NCBI GenBank assembly: GCA_007570785.1
Contig: ML660213.1
Span: 1,053,181-1,117,180 of the forward strand
Source of the DNA: Antilocapra americana
Taxonomy: Eukaryota; Chordata; Mammalia; Artiodactyla; Antilocapridae
Length of the DNA stretch: 64,000 bases
Reading direction: 5' to 3'
The position numbers and the translations under genes were made by a program. Shown here piece by piece: positions 33,385 to 42,832 of this stretch (positions within the stretch are counted from its first letter, which is position 1; each line of letters begins with the position of its first letter). Under the pieces are notes generated by a model. It worked only from the letters and a program-made list of their open reading frames with translations, was not told where the DNA came from and did not search any database.

Positions 33385-33605
33385 CCCCAGATGGCTCAGC
33401 GGGTAAAGAACCTGCCTACAGTGCAGGAGACATGGGATAGATCCCTGGGTCTGGAAAATCCTCTGGAGGACGAAATGGCAACCCATTCCAGTGAGGTCCA
33501 GTTGCAACCCACTGAAAAAAAAAAAACCCATGGGCAGCGGAGTCTGGTGCACCATAGTCCAAAGGGGCACAAAGAATTAAACACAACAGAGTCACTAAAC
33601 TCACA
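33385..33605 (+). mobile_element. Bov-tA SINE with an odd internal replacement
   Basis: The head (CCAGATGGCTCAGCGGGTAA) and end (AATTAAACACAACAGAGTCA) are normal, but the usual TATTCTTGCCTGGAGAAT core is replaced at 33494-33530 by GAGGTCCAGTTGCAACCC and an A run. Confidence 0.9.
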
Positions 33606-33763
33606 CAGAAAAGATAATGCCTCCTGAGCAAACTTGGGCAACTTGCTTATGGTCCACATTAAAAGACTGAGGTTTCCTAAGCTCAAAGGTCCATAGCTGC
33701 CAAGCAAACTCACTGTGTGCAGCACTCACCTAGACCCACCTCTCACCACCCACCGTGGAGTAC

Positions 33764-33786
33764 GGGGTGGGGTGGGGGGGCGAGGG
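33764..33786 (+). other. G-quadruplex motif
   Basis: Four G runs of 4, 4, 7 and 3 with loops of T, T and CGA. Lies in unique sequence between a Bov-tA and an L1. Confidence 0.6.
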
Positions 33787-34012
33787 TGAGGAGAACAGAC
33801 ACAAACATGAACTTCAAGTTGCCTTCTCAGCCACAATTAAGTCCTTTGGCTCTGACTCAAGAAACTCATGTCCTTACAGATGGCCAACAGGCAAGTGAAG
33901 AGACTTTTAATATCATTAATCATTGGGGAAATGCAAATCAAAACTACCATGAGGTATCACCTCACACCAGGCAGAATGGCCAAAGTTAAAAAGACCACAA
34001 ATAAATTTTGGG

Positions 34013-34135
34013 AGACTTCCCTGGCTTTCAGTGGTTAAGACTCCATGCTTCCAATGCAGAGCATGCAGGTTCCATCCCTGGTCAGGGAACTAAGATATCA
34101 CGTGATTCTACTGCACAGCCAAATAACAACAATAT
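34013..34135 (+). mobile_element. CHR-type tRNA-Glu SINE inside an L1
   Basis: GAGACTTCCCTGGCTTTCAG, GTGGTTAAGACTCCATGCTT, AGGTTCCATCCCTGGTCAGG and GCACAGCCAAATAACAACAA. Lies head to tail with the Bov-A2 on its right. Confidence 0.9.
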
Positions 34136-34147
34136 ATGCTGCAAAGG

Positions 34148-34412
34148 GCAGAGAAGGCACTGGCAACCTACTCCAGAATGCTTGCCTGGAAAATCCCATG
34201 GGTGGAGGAGCCTGGTAGGCTGCAGTCCATGGGGTCGCTAAGAGTTTGACATGACTGAGCGACTTCACTTTCCCTTTTCCCTTAAGGAAATGGCAACCCG
34301 CTCCAATGTTCTTGCCTGGAGAATCCCAGGGACAGGGGAGCCTGGTGGGCTGCTGTCTATGGGGTCGCACAGAGTCAGACATGACCGACGTGAGTTAGCA
34401 GCAGCAGCACGC
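34148..34412 (+). mobile_element. Bov-A2 SINE (dimer)
   Basis: Two Bov-A monomers in tandem, the first with GAATGCTTGCCTGGAAAATC, the second with AATGTTCTTGCCTGGAGAAT, joined by GCGACTTCACTTTCCC, and a short (AGC)n tail at 34399-34411. Full length. Confidence 0.95.
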
Positions 34413-34464
34413 TGGAAAGGGTGTGGAGAGAAGGAAACCCGCCTATACTGTTGGGCTTGAGATG

Positions 34465-34705
34465 TGAAATTTTTATTTAATTGAGATATGACTTTTAATA
34501 TTATATTAATTTCAAGTATACAACATATTAATTTGTATATATATTACAAAATGATCACTCCAATAAACCTAGTCAACATCCATCTTCATACACAGTTAAA
34601 ATGTTTTCTCTTGTGATGAGATCTTTTAAGATTTACTCTCTTAGTAACTTTCAAATATGCAGTACAATATTATTGACTATAGTCCCCACTATAAGCTCTT
34701 TTCTT
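34465..34705 (-). repeat. Old L1M-type 3' UTR
   Basis: Reverse complement of the same 3' UTR type as at 30925: TTTAATTGAGATATGACTTT, TCAAGTATACAACATATTAA, TTTTAAGATTTACTCTCTTA, TTATTGACTATAGTCCCCAC. Confidence 0.72.
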
Positions 34706-34754
34706 AACTAGATTTTCCTTTATTGAATTGCTGGTCCCAAGCATCGAAACCTAT

Positions 34755-34870
34755 TTGTGTAAAGATTTTGTCTGTCCTGTTCATCACCATGTCTCAGAGT
34801 CTAAAAGAACACCTGGCATATGATACATGCTCAATATTTGATGTTTTAATAAATGAACAAATGGATGGAT
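34755..34870 (+). repeat. L2 LINE 3' terminus
   Basis: AAAGAACACCTGGCATATGA then ATGCTCAATATTTGATG and AATAAATGAACAAATGGATG is the L2 end (consensus GCACATAGTAGGTGCTCAAT). Confidence 0.65.
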
Positions 34871-34949
34871 ATACAGGTCATACAAACCACTGACTTCATA
34901 TGCTGAGACATGTAATTATGTTTAGATACTGATACTTAGAAAGATTTCC

Positions 34950-35260
34950 TTAGAATGTTTTCTTCCTGTCTTCTTATCCATTCCCTCCCCTCAAGGCCCA
35001 ACTGTATTTTAGGACCTACCTAATGACTTTCTTGACTAATTCCATCATCACTAATTTTTTATTTTCTGAATTCATAAAGCCTGATATATTCTTCATATAG
35101 TGCATCATTTCACTGTATATTCTTTATCTACTCAAAATTTAAATTATTGGCTTGCACAAGAGACTACAAACTCCCTAAAAGCTGTGCTTTTCATATCTGC
35201 TAATGTTCACATTTTATTGGGCAATATTTATTGACTTACAAATTAGTGGATGATTAATTA
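34950..35260 (+). repeat. Second L2-like 3' fragment
   Basis: CCAACTGTATTTTAGGACCT, GACTTTCTTGACTAATTCCA, TACAAACTCCCTAAAAGCTG and the terminal TTGGGCAATATTTATTGACT follow L2 3' order at high divergence. Confidence 0.5.
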
Positions 35261-35327
35261 AACATAATAGATTAAAAGTGGAAACAAGACAACAACAATT
35301 TACAAATTAAGAAACAAAGTGATAAAA

Positions 35328-35475
35328 GGGACTTTCCTGGTGATCCAATGGTTAAAACTTTGCCTTCCAACACAAGGGGTGTGGATTTGATTCCTGGTCA
35401 GGGAGCTAAGACCCCATATACCTCAGGGCCAAAAAACTAAAACATAAAATAAAAGCAATATTGTAACAAATTAAA
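35328..35475 (+). mobile_element. CHR-type tRNA-Glu SINE
   Basis: GGGACTTTCCTGGTGATCCA, TGGTTAAAACTTTGCCTTCC, GATTCCTGGTCAGGGAGCTA, CCATATACCTCAGGGCC and AAGCAATATTGTAACAAATT, followed by A-rich runs to about 35522. Confidence 0.92.
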
Positions 35476-35522
35476 AAAAAAAAGATTTTAAAAATGGTCC
35501 ACATAAAAAAAAAAAAAAAAAT

Positions 35523-38227
35523 CTAAGAAAAGAGAAAAAAAAAGTATAGCTCTCTAACCATTTGCTGGGACAAATCACAACAAGGTTTTGAGTGGTCAAA
35601 TGAGGTCATTTTTCAGTTCAGTTTTATTTTTTCCTCAATCTTCTCACTGAAAAACAAATGGACTTATTATGCTCCTGACTGTTAGCATCTGACTGTCATT
35701 TAATCACCTTAGTTTAGTTTTTCTCCAAAACTGTGAGTTGTTCTAAACCATAAAAGAAAGATTGTAGTACCTAGCATTAGCTCTTCCTCTTACCTTATCC
35801 CAAACCTATAAATTCTTTATATGTGCTCAAATTCTTACTTCCCCTAAAGTTTTCACTAGTTGATTCGGTCCAGACTGAGTGTCCTCTAACACTTCTTATG
35901 TTCCCTCTTAATCTGGCAAACTGGTAAGTTACTATGCTTAAGTATTTATTGAATAGATTACTTTTTAAACACTAAAGCAATTTAGTATTTAAGGAGTAAG
36001 AAAATCATATACTCCAAATCAATTAGAAGACCAATACTTTCAAACATTTAAAAGAAACACAGAATCCATAAATCACTGACAAGTGCCAAGGGAGCAGATG
36101 CCTGACGCTAACCTTAAGCAAACTAAAAAGACACGATGAAAGATCAGGTGAACCATCCCTTTAAAAAATGAGTAGGAAAAAAAAAAAAACTATCTACTGT
36201 GATTTTTAAAAGGAAAGTGAAACATCCGTTGAGAGCAAAGATGATTTAACTTGGCTGCAACAGCATGTGGAGGATTAAGACGCAATGCAATGTTTCTCAG
36301 ATAGAAAGGTGACAAGAGACGCAGAATAAAAAGAAGTTGAGATGGGAAATACAAGAGTTCACAATACAGAGAGAAATTAATGGAAAGAAAAAGAAAGCAA
36401 AGACGAAAATAAATCATCTATTGAAGGGCAGGATAGAAAATAAGGACAATTGTATGAAGGAGAAAAACAGCCACATCTCTCAAGAGTGTCAAGAATAAAA
36501 GCAGACTTACCTGAAGAGACAAACATGAAGTGTCTTAAATCTGGTGAACTACCTGGGACAAAGGAACAGAATATTACTGATGTAGACAGTAGCCGTTGAG
36601 ATCAAGTGAAGTAGCAGAGATGCGGAGAAGAGATTAAAGATAACCTTGGGATAAATTAAAAGACTTAAATAAAAGGAGGTGGGACACAAAGGGAATCAAT
36701 TGTCTGCAGAGAAAAATAAAGCACTTTTACTGAGCAAAAGGAGAAAGCCTGGTTACTATGAAACCCATGCTCAAGAAAATATAATGCATGTGGAGTTAGT
36801 AGGGATCACAGGATGTGTAACGTGGATGAGGCAGGAACCTGCGCCTGCCTAAGAGACCCTGAGAGGGGACACAACGCATTGGACTCAAAGGTAGTGAGGA
36901 TGACACCCACGGCATAGAAAGAGAAAAGAGGGCAGAGGTAATAACCGAAACACAGCAAGGTCAAACACGATCCGAGATTCTGAGGCCAAAAGAAGGCTTC
37001 AGAGTTAAAAGCAAAGACCAAAAGGGACGTGGCTGAGACAAAATCAGTTTAAGAAAAAGCATCTTATGACATCTGAGCGGGAAAAGAAAGGGTCTTAAAG
37101 GAAGAGCTTTAAGTTGAAATAACAAAAGTCGCATTGAATGCAAAAGTCTTCATTAGATTTCCATGGTAGAAAGTCAAGGTGTCTTCAAAATTCAGACAGA
37201 GACAAGGAACGACCCTCTGTAATTTAGGGATGGAGCGAGAAGGGTGAAGTGGCGTTGGGGGGAGTGGGGTGGGGGGCAGTGTTGGAAAAAAGGATTTCCC
37301 TATGCAAATACCACAAGCATACTGCAGCATGATCTTGGATAGGGAAAAATAAACCCAGCCAAGAATCAAATGAAGAAAGTTAAATTAAATAGGCAATGCA
37401 AATAAACGGAAAATGAGGGTGTAAACCTGAAAAAGTATTTTGTACATGTATTACAGAAAATAAACTTCAAGTCTGTGGAGAACAATAGATTACAGGAAAA
37501 GAGGCAGTTTGGATCATTCCGAAAAAACAAAACACTCCATAACTCATTGTATAGGCATATTCACTGTCAAATATAGTAGATATCTAAATATTAAATCATT
37601 CAATACAAAATATAGTGAATGTTTATCTGGTTTCAGGTATAAAATAATCTTCCTAAGCACATATGTGAAAGTAAACCCATTAACTGGCTTAAAAAGTGTT
37701 TGCATGTCAAGAATCATCATAAAGAGATACAAAGGTAAGTTTACAGCAAACTAGGAAAACCTTACAACCTATATGACAAAGAGTTGCCAATTTTAATATA
37801 GAGGGATCTCTTTTAAAAAGTAAATAAAAAAAAACCTTAATCAATGAAAAGGAGCAGTTCAAAAAAGAAGGAAACTCAACCTAGAAACACTTTTAAAAGT
37901 TTAAGTATTTCAGGAAATATAAAATAATATTATAGCTTGTTATGCCTACAATTTGGAAAAGTAAAAAATAAAATAAAAACAAACTTACAGTAAAACTCTA
38001 ACATTAAGATCTCATGTAAACAGGCATTCCCATATACCATGAGTCACATGTAAGCTAATATAACTATTTGGAAGACAGCAACATTGTATCATAATCTAGC
38101 AATTCAATTGAATTCAAGATAATTTAACTAGAGTTAAAAAAAAAAAAACAAGGAATGTGAAATAAAAAGTTTCTCCAGTAAGGCTAACTGCAGAATTATA
38201 AGAAAAAACACTGGAAGCTAATACATG
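35523..38227. other. 2.7 kb unique AT-rich stretch
   Basis: The longest part of the window without a repeat I can name. Many 60-85 codon minus-strand frames at 36190-37370 look like by-products of purine-rich plus-strand sequence. A G-rich word GGGGTGGGGGGCAGTG lies at 37265-37280. No gene recognised. Confidence 0.5.
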
Positions 38228-40505
38228 GTCCACTGGAGAAGGGAATGGCAACCACTTCAGTATTCTTGCCTTAAGAACCCATGAAAAGTATGAAAAGGCA
38301 AAAAGATATGACACTGAAAGATGAACTCCCCAAGATGGTAGGTGTCCAATATACTACTAAGAGAGGATAGGTAACTTCAGAAAAAACGAAGAGACAGAGC
38401 CAAAGTAAAAACAACGCCCATGTGTGGATGTGACTGGTGATAGAAGTAAAGTCCGATGCTGTGAAGAACAATACTGCATAAGAGCCTGGAATGTTAGGTC
38501 CATGAATCATGGTAAATTGGAAGTGGTCAAACAGGAGATGGCAAGAGTGAATGTTGACATTTTAGGAATCAGTGAACTACAATGGACTGGAACGGGAGAA
38601 TTTAATTCAGATGACCATTACATCTACTACTGTAGGCAAGAATCCTTTAGAAGAAATGGAGTAGCCCTCATAGTCATTAAAAAAAAAAAAAACAGTCCAA
38701 AATGCAGTACTTGGGTGCATCTCAAAAATGACAGAATGACCTCTCCTTCATTTCCAAGAAGAACCATTCATATCACAGTAACCCAAGCCTATGCCCCAAC
38801 CACAAATGCTGAAGAAGTTGAGGTTGAAGGGTTCTATGAGGACCTACAAGACCTTCTATAGAATTAATACCAAGACGTGAAGTGAAAGTTGCTCAGTCAT
38901 GTCTGACTCTTTGTGATCCCATGGACTATACAGTTTAAGGAATTCTCCAGGCCAGAATACTGGAGCAGGATCCCTTTCCCTTCTCCAGGGGATCTTTCCA
39001 ACTCAGGGACTGAACCCAGGTCTCCCACATTGCAGGGGGATTCTTTACCAGCTGAGCCACGAGGGCAGTCCAAACACCAAAAAAAGATGTTCTTTTCATC
39101 ATAGGGGATTGAAATACAAAAGTAAGAAGTCAAGAGATACCTGGAATAACAGGCAAGTTAGGCCTTGGAGTACAAAATGAAGCAGGGTGGAGGCTAACAG
39201 AGTTTTGCCAAGAGAATGCACTGGTTATAACAGAGACCCTCTTGGAGACGGCTCTACATGTGGACATCAATGTAGATGGTCAACACTGAAATCAGATTGA
39301 TTATATTCATTGCAGCCAAAGATGGAGAAGCTCTATACAGTCAGCAGAAAAAAAGGCCAGAAGCTGACTATGGCTCAGATTCTAAACTCCTTACTGCCAA
39401 ATTAAATCTTGAATTGCAGAAAGTAGGGGAAACCACTAGACCATTCAGGTATGACCTAAATCAAATCCCTTAAGATTATACAGTAGAAGTGACAGATAGA
39501 CTCAAGGGATAAGATCTGACAGATAAAGTGCCTGAAGAACTGTGGATGGAGGTTCATAAAATTGTACAGGCCATGATCAAAACCATCCCCAAGAAAAAGA
39601 AACGCAAACAGGCAAAATGGTTGTTTGAGGAGGCCTTACAAATAGCTGAGCGAAGAAGAGAAGCTAAAGGCAAAGAGGGAAGGAAAGATACATTCATCTG
39701 AATGCAGAGTTCCAAAGAATAGCAAGGAGAGATTAAAAAAGTCTTCCCCAGTGATCAGTGCAAAGAAATAGAGGAAAACAACAGAATGGGAAAGACTAGA
39801 GATCTCTTCAAGAAAATTAGAGATACCAAGGGAACATTTCATGCAAACATGGGCTCAATAAAAGACAGAAATGGTATGGGTCTAACAGAAGCAGAAGATG
39901 TTAAGAGGTGGCAAGAATACACAGAAGAACTATACAAAAAAAATCTTCATGGCCCAGATAATCACGATGGTGTGATCATTCACCTAGAGCCAGACAACCT
40001 GGAGTGTGAAATCGAGTGGACCCTAGGAAGCATCACAATGGACAAAGCTAGTGGAGGTGATGGAACTTCAGTTGAGCTAATTCAAATTAAAAGATTATGC
40101 TGGACCATAAACAAAGCTGAGCACTGAAGAACTGATGCTTTTAAACTGTGGTATTGGAGAATACCCATGAAAGTCCCTTGGACTACAAGGAGATCCAACC
40201 AGTCAATCCTACAGGAAATCAGTCCTGAATATTCATTGGAAGGACTGATCTGAAAGCTGAAACTCCAATATCTTGGCCACTTGATTCAAAGAAGTGACTC
40301 CTTAGAAAAGGCCCTGATGCTAGGAACGATTGAAGGCAGGAGGTGAAGGGGATAACAGAGAATGAGATGGTGGGTGGCATCAGTAACTCGATGGACATGA
40401 GTTTGAGCAAGCTCCAGGAGTTGATGGTGGACAAGGAAATCTGACGTGCTGCAGTCCATGGAGTCGCAAAGAGTCGGACACAAGACTGAGAGAAAGAACC
40501 AAACT
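38228..40505 (+). mobile_element. BovB LINE, near 5'-complete but internally deleted
   Basis: Begins at the 5' region (CCACTGGAGAAGGGAATGGC) and ends near the 3' terminus. A 146-codon frame (38424-38861) is the N-terminal half of the APE endonuclease with IRAWNVRSM and GISELQWTG. After the Bov-tA insert the GDWN motif has Trp changed to stop (TGA at 39110-39112), and SDH reads SDS near 39380. Linker frame 39786-40127 runs across a deletion near 40090-40100 that removes the whole RT core, then stops where a CGA codon became TGA. Missing about 1 kb of coding sequence; cannot move. Confidence 0.95.
38865..39080 (-). mobile_element. Bov-tA SINE inside the BovB endonuclease
   Basis: Body 38874-39071: TTGCTCAGTCATGTCTGACT, CCATGGACTATACAGTTTAA, TCCCTTCTCCAGGGGATCTT, ACTGAACCCAGGTCTCCCAC and reverse head TTTACCAGCTGAGCCACGAG. 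Flanked by TAATACCAA and AAACACCAA, 7 of 9 identical, at the place where BovB should be continuous. Confidence 0.92.
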
Positions 40506-40617
40506 AACGAAGAAAAACAGACTATACACACTCCCTAGTTAACTCTGGGCAACTGTATTGAATTCCAGGCTACTTTAATGAGTGTTTTCTCTAAACTCTT
40601 CATAAGAAACAGATATC

Positions 40618-40708
40618 AATACCAAGTCATACTGATGTATGGCAAAAGACATCACAATATCGTAAAGTAGTTACCCTCTAATTTAAAAAAAAATTGATGT
40701 AAAAAAAA
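40618..40708 (+). mobile_element. Short L1 3' tail
   Basis: AGTCATACTGATGTATGGCA, CATCACAATATCGTAAAGTA and TTACCCTCTAATTT before an A run. Confidence 0.75.
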
Positions 40709-41118
40709 AGAATACTGGAATACTGCTGAATAAGAACCACTTGTTTTTAAGGTATAATGATTAATAAATTGATATTTGTAGAAAATCAAGATACATAAGC
40801 TGTAAAATCTGTCCCTGTGTGTGAAGGATGGAAATAACAGTGTGGAATAAGAAAGGTAACTCAGGAAAAGGAAAAATAATGAAGAAACAAGTTGGCTTAG
40901 TTTGGTTATGAAGAGAAACAACATCCTTGGGAGTACTTAAAGAAAAATAAACACAGAAAATGAAATGAGAAATAAAGTTTACTTTCCTGAGTTAATAATG
41001 ATGAATAGCCTTCCCTGCAATAATAGGGGACAGGAATCCATGCTTGACCTGGACATAAATATGACACATCAACAGTTCCAATGGTGAGGGAAAATGGGAG
41101 ACAGGTCCAAGGCGGAGG
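40709..41118. other. No feature recognised
   Basis: Unique AT-rich sequence leading into the (CA)n tract. Confidence 0.35.
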
Positions 41119-41167
<49 letters not shown>

Positions 41168-41177
41168 NNNNNNNNNN

Positions 41178-41229
<52 letters not shown>

Positions 41230-41233
41230 TGCA

Positions 41234-41266
<33 letters not shown>

Positions 41267-41297
41267 ACACGCACGCACACGCACACACAAACACGCA

Positions 41298-41332
<35 letters not shown>
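41119..41332. repeat. (CA)n microsatellite with a CG core and an assembly gap
   Basis: Alternating purine-pyrimidine almost throughout. The left half is pure CA; the right half contains a 14-base GC alternation at 41251-41264 and scattered CGCA units. True length unknown because of the gap. Six-frame His-Thr and Cys-Val frames here are artefacts. Confidence 0.97.
41168..41177. other. Assembly gap (10 N)
   Basis: Exactly ten N inside the (CA)n tract, a placeholder where assembly across the microsatellite failed. Its size need not reflect the missing length. Confidence 0.99.
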
Positions 41333-41334
<2 letters not shown>

Positions 41335-41450
41335 GATTGACTCCATTGTACAGCAGAAACACAACACCGTAAAGCAAACATAACCCTCCTGCCCCCAAAA
41401 CAACAAGAGTTCCAATAGGGGAGCAGCGACTGAACTGAACTGAACTGAAA
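41333..41450 (+). mobile_element. L1 3' terminus plus short BovB/Bov-A tail
   Basis: TTGTACAGCAGAAACACAAC with CCGTAAAGCAAACATA is an L1 3' end that abuts the microsatellite. At 41424-41450 GCGACTGAACTGAACTGAAC is the repeated terminal word of BovB or Bov-A. Confidence 0.65.
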
Positions 41451-41534
41451 TAAAAGAATTTTAAAGTTGATAAAAAGATCATGCTCTGGGATCATTTGAA
41501 AAAAAAATATATACTATTGGGCTCGTACTTTTTA

Positions 41535-41625
41535 AAAAATCATGTCAATGTATGGCAAAACAAACACGATAATGTAAAGAAAATAAATAAAAAAATAAAA
41601 ATAAATTTTAAAAAATTAAAAAATC
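41535..41625 (+). mobile_element. Short L1 3' tail
   Basis: ATCATGTCAATGTATGGCAA, AACACGATAATGTAAAGAAA and an A-rich tail. TAAAAAATCAT occurs on both sides and may be the target duplication. Confidence 0.78.
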
Positions 41626-42170
41626 ATTGTTTCAAGCGTCATGGTGGGTACAAAAAATAAAAAGATTTTGGGGGAGAGAGAGATACTCTGCCCTTATGAT
41701 CTGTCAATCTAACTGAAGAAACAGGAAATACAAATAATTGCAGATGTAAACGCATAAATAAATATGCACACACTTATGAGAATATTGGGTTCATATCAAG
41801 TAAGCAGTACCAATCATGAAGAATAAAGGAGCTAAGAGCAAGCTGCAAAAGGGCTGGGATTTTAGAAAGTTTTCCCAGAGAAAGTGGAATTGTGAGTACC
41901 ACTTGGACAGCAGAACATGGGAAAACCAACATGACAAGGCACCTAGGGATACTTGAAGGATCACATTGCTATTCCTTCTCCGCAGAGGAAGAAACAGCAT
42001 CCAAAGCAAATGCAGCTGAGAAAAATAACAGCACAGCTACGAGCCCGGGCACTCTGCCTTCATATACATGGGACAACCAGGAAAGCACCCTATCCCCACG
42101 TATTCGGTAATGCTGGACCAGGCAGGATCATTTCTAGCTCCACAGATCCAGATTCTCTAGTCACCTTGTG
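41626..42170. other. No feature recognised
   Basis: Unique sequence. Confidence 0.4.
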
Positions 42171-42553
42171 GCAGTCCCCAAACTACTTGGCACCAGGGAC
42201 TGGTTTCGTGGAAGACAGTATCTCCATGGGCCAGGGTCGGGTATGGTTTCGGGATGGCTCACGCATATTACACGCCTCACACGCTTTATTCCTAATCCAA
42301 TGCTGCCGCTGATCTGACAAGAGGTGCAGGTGGCTCAGTGGTGGAGAATCAGCCTGCCAACACAAGAGACCCCGGTTCAATCCCTAGGTCGGGAAGATCC
42401 CCTGGAGAAGGAAACGGCAGCCCACTCCAGTCTTCTTGCCTGGGAAATCCCACGGACAGAGGAGTATGGCGGGCTACAGTCCAGGGGGTCGCAAAGAGTC
42501 GGACACGACTCAGCAACACAGACAGCGGTCCACAGCCCAGAGGTTAGAGAGCT
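42171..42553. mobile_element. MER1-like hAT-Charlie element split by a Bov-tA
   Basis: Left part (42171-42323): TTGGCACCAGGGACTGGTTT, CGTGGAAGACAGTATCTCCA, ATGGTTTCGGGATGG and TGCTGCCGCTGATCTGACA. Right part (42526-42553): CGGTCCACAGCCCAGAGG, the opposite terminus. Together they fit a non-autonomous MER1 with a Bov-tA inserted. Confidence 0.72.
42324..42525 (+). mobile_element. Bov-tA SINE inside a MER1-like element
   Basis: GTGGCTCAGTGGTGGAGAAT, CCCCGGTTCAATCCCTAGGT, CCCTGGAGAAGGAAACGGCA, GTCGCAAAGAGTCGGACACG and ACTCAGCAACACAGACAG. One of the better-preserved copies. Confidence 0.94.
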
Positions 42554-42832
42554 AACTCCCCCACTGCCCCAGACTGCTGATGTACACAGAAGTAGACAGA
42601 AACAGGGTTTCCAGAGGCAAGCAAAGACAAAGGGAAGGTGCTAAGCCAGCCAAAACAGGGTGCCTCTGACAGTCTCAGACATGACTCTCTGAGAAGACTG
42701 AACCAAAAGGTATATGTCCCTGACAAAGATGCAGAGAATGGAGTTCACAAGGCATGAGTCGGGTTTCTGCCATGCTTTGAAAGCACTGACGGAGCCAAGG
42801 GAGAAGGAAAGCAAATGGAAATAAGAGATGTT

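Larger units (their letters stand above)
33885..34460 (+). mobile_element. L1 ORF2 fragment holding a CHR and a Bov-A2
   Basis: Left part: AAATGCAAATCAAAACTACC, ATCACCTCACACCAGGCAGA and GACCACAAATAAATTTTGG. Right part from 34413: ACGCTGGAAAGGGTGTGGAG and CCTATACTGTTGG, which is the direct continuation in L1. Everything between 34005 and 34412 is inserted. Confidence 0.88.

Noticed and set aside
40906..41415. Long Cys-Val and His-Thr open frames
   Set aside because: They are translations of the (CA)n microsatellite, and the X residues come from the N gap.
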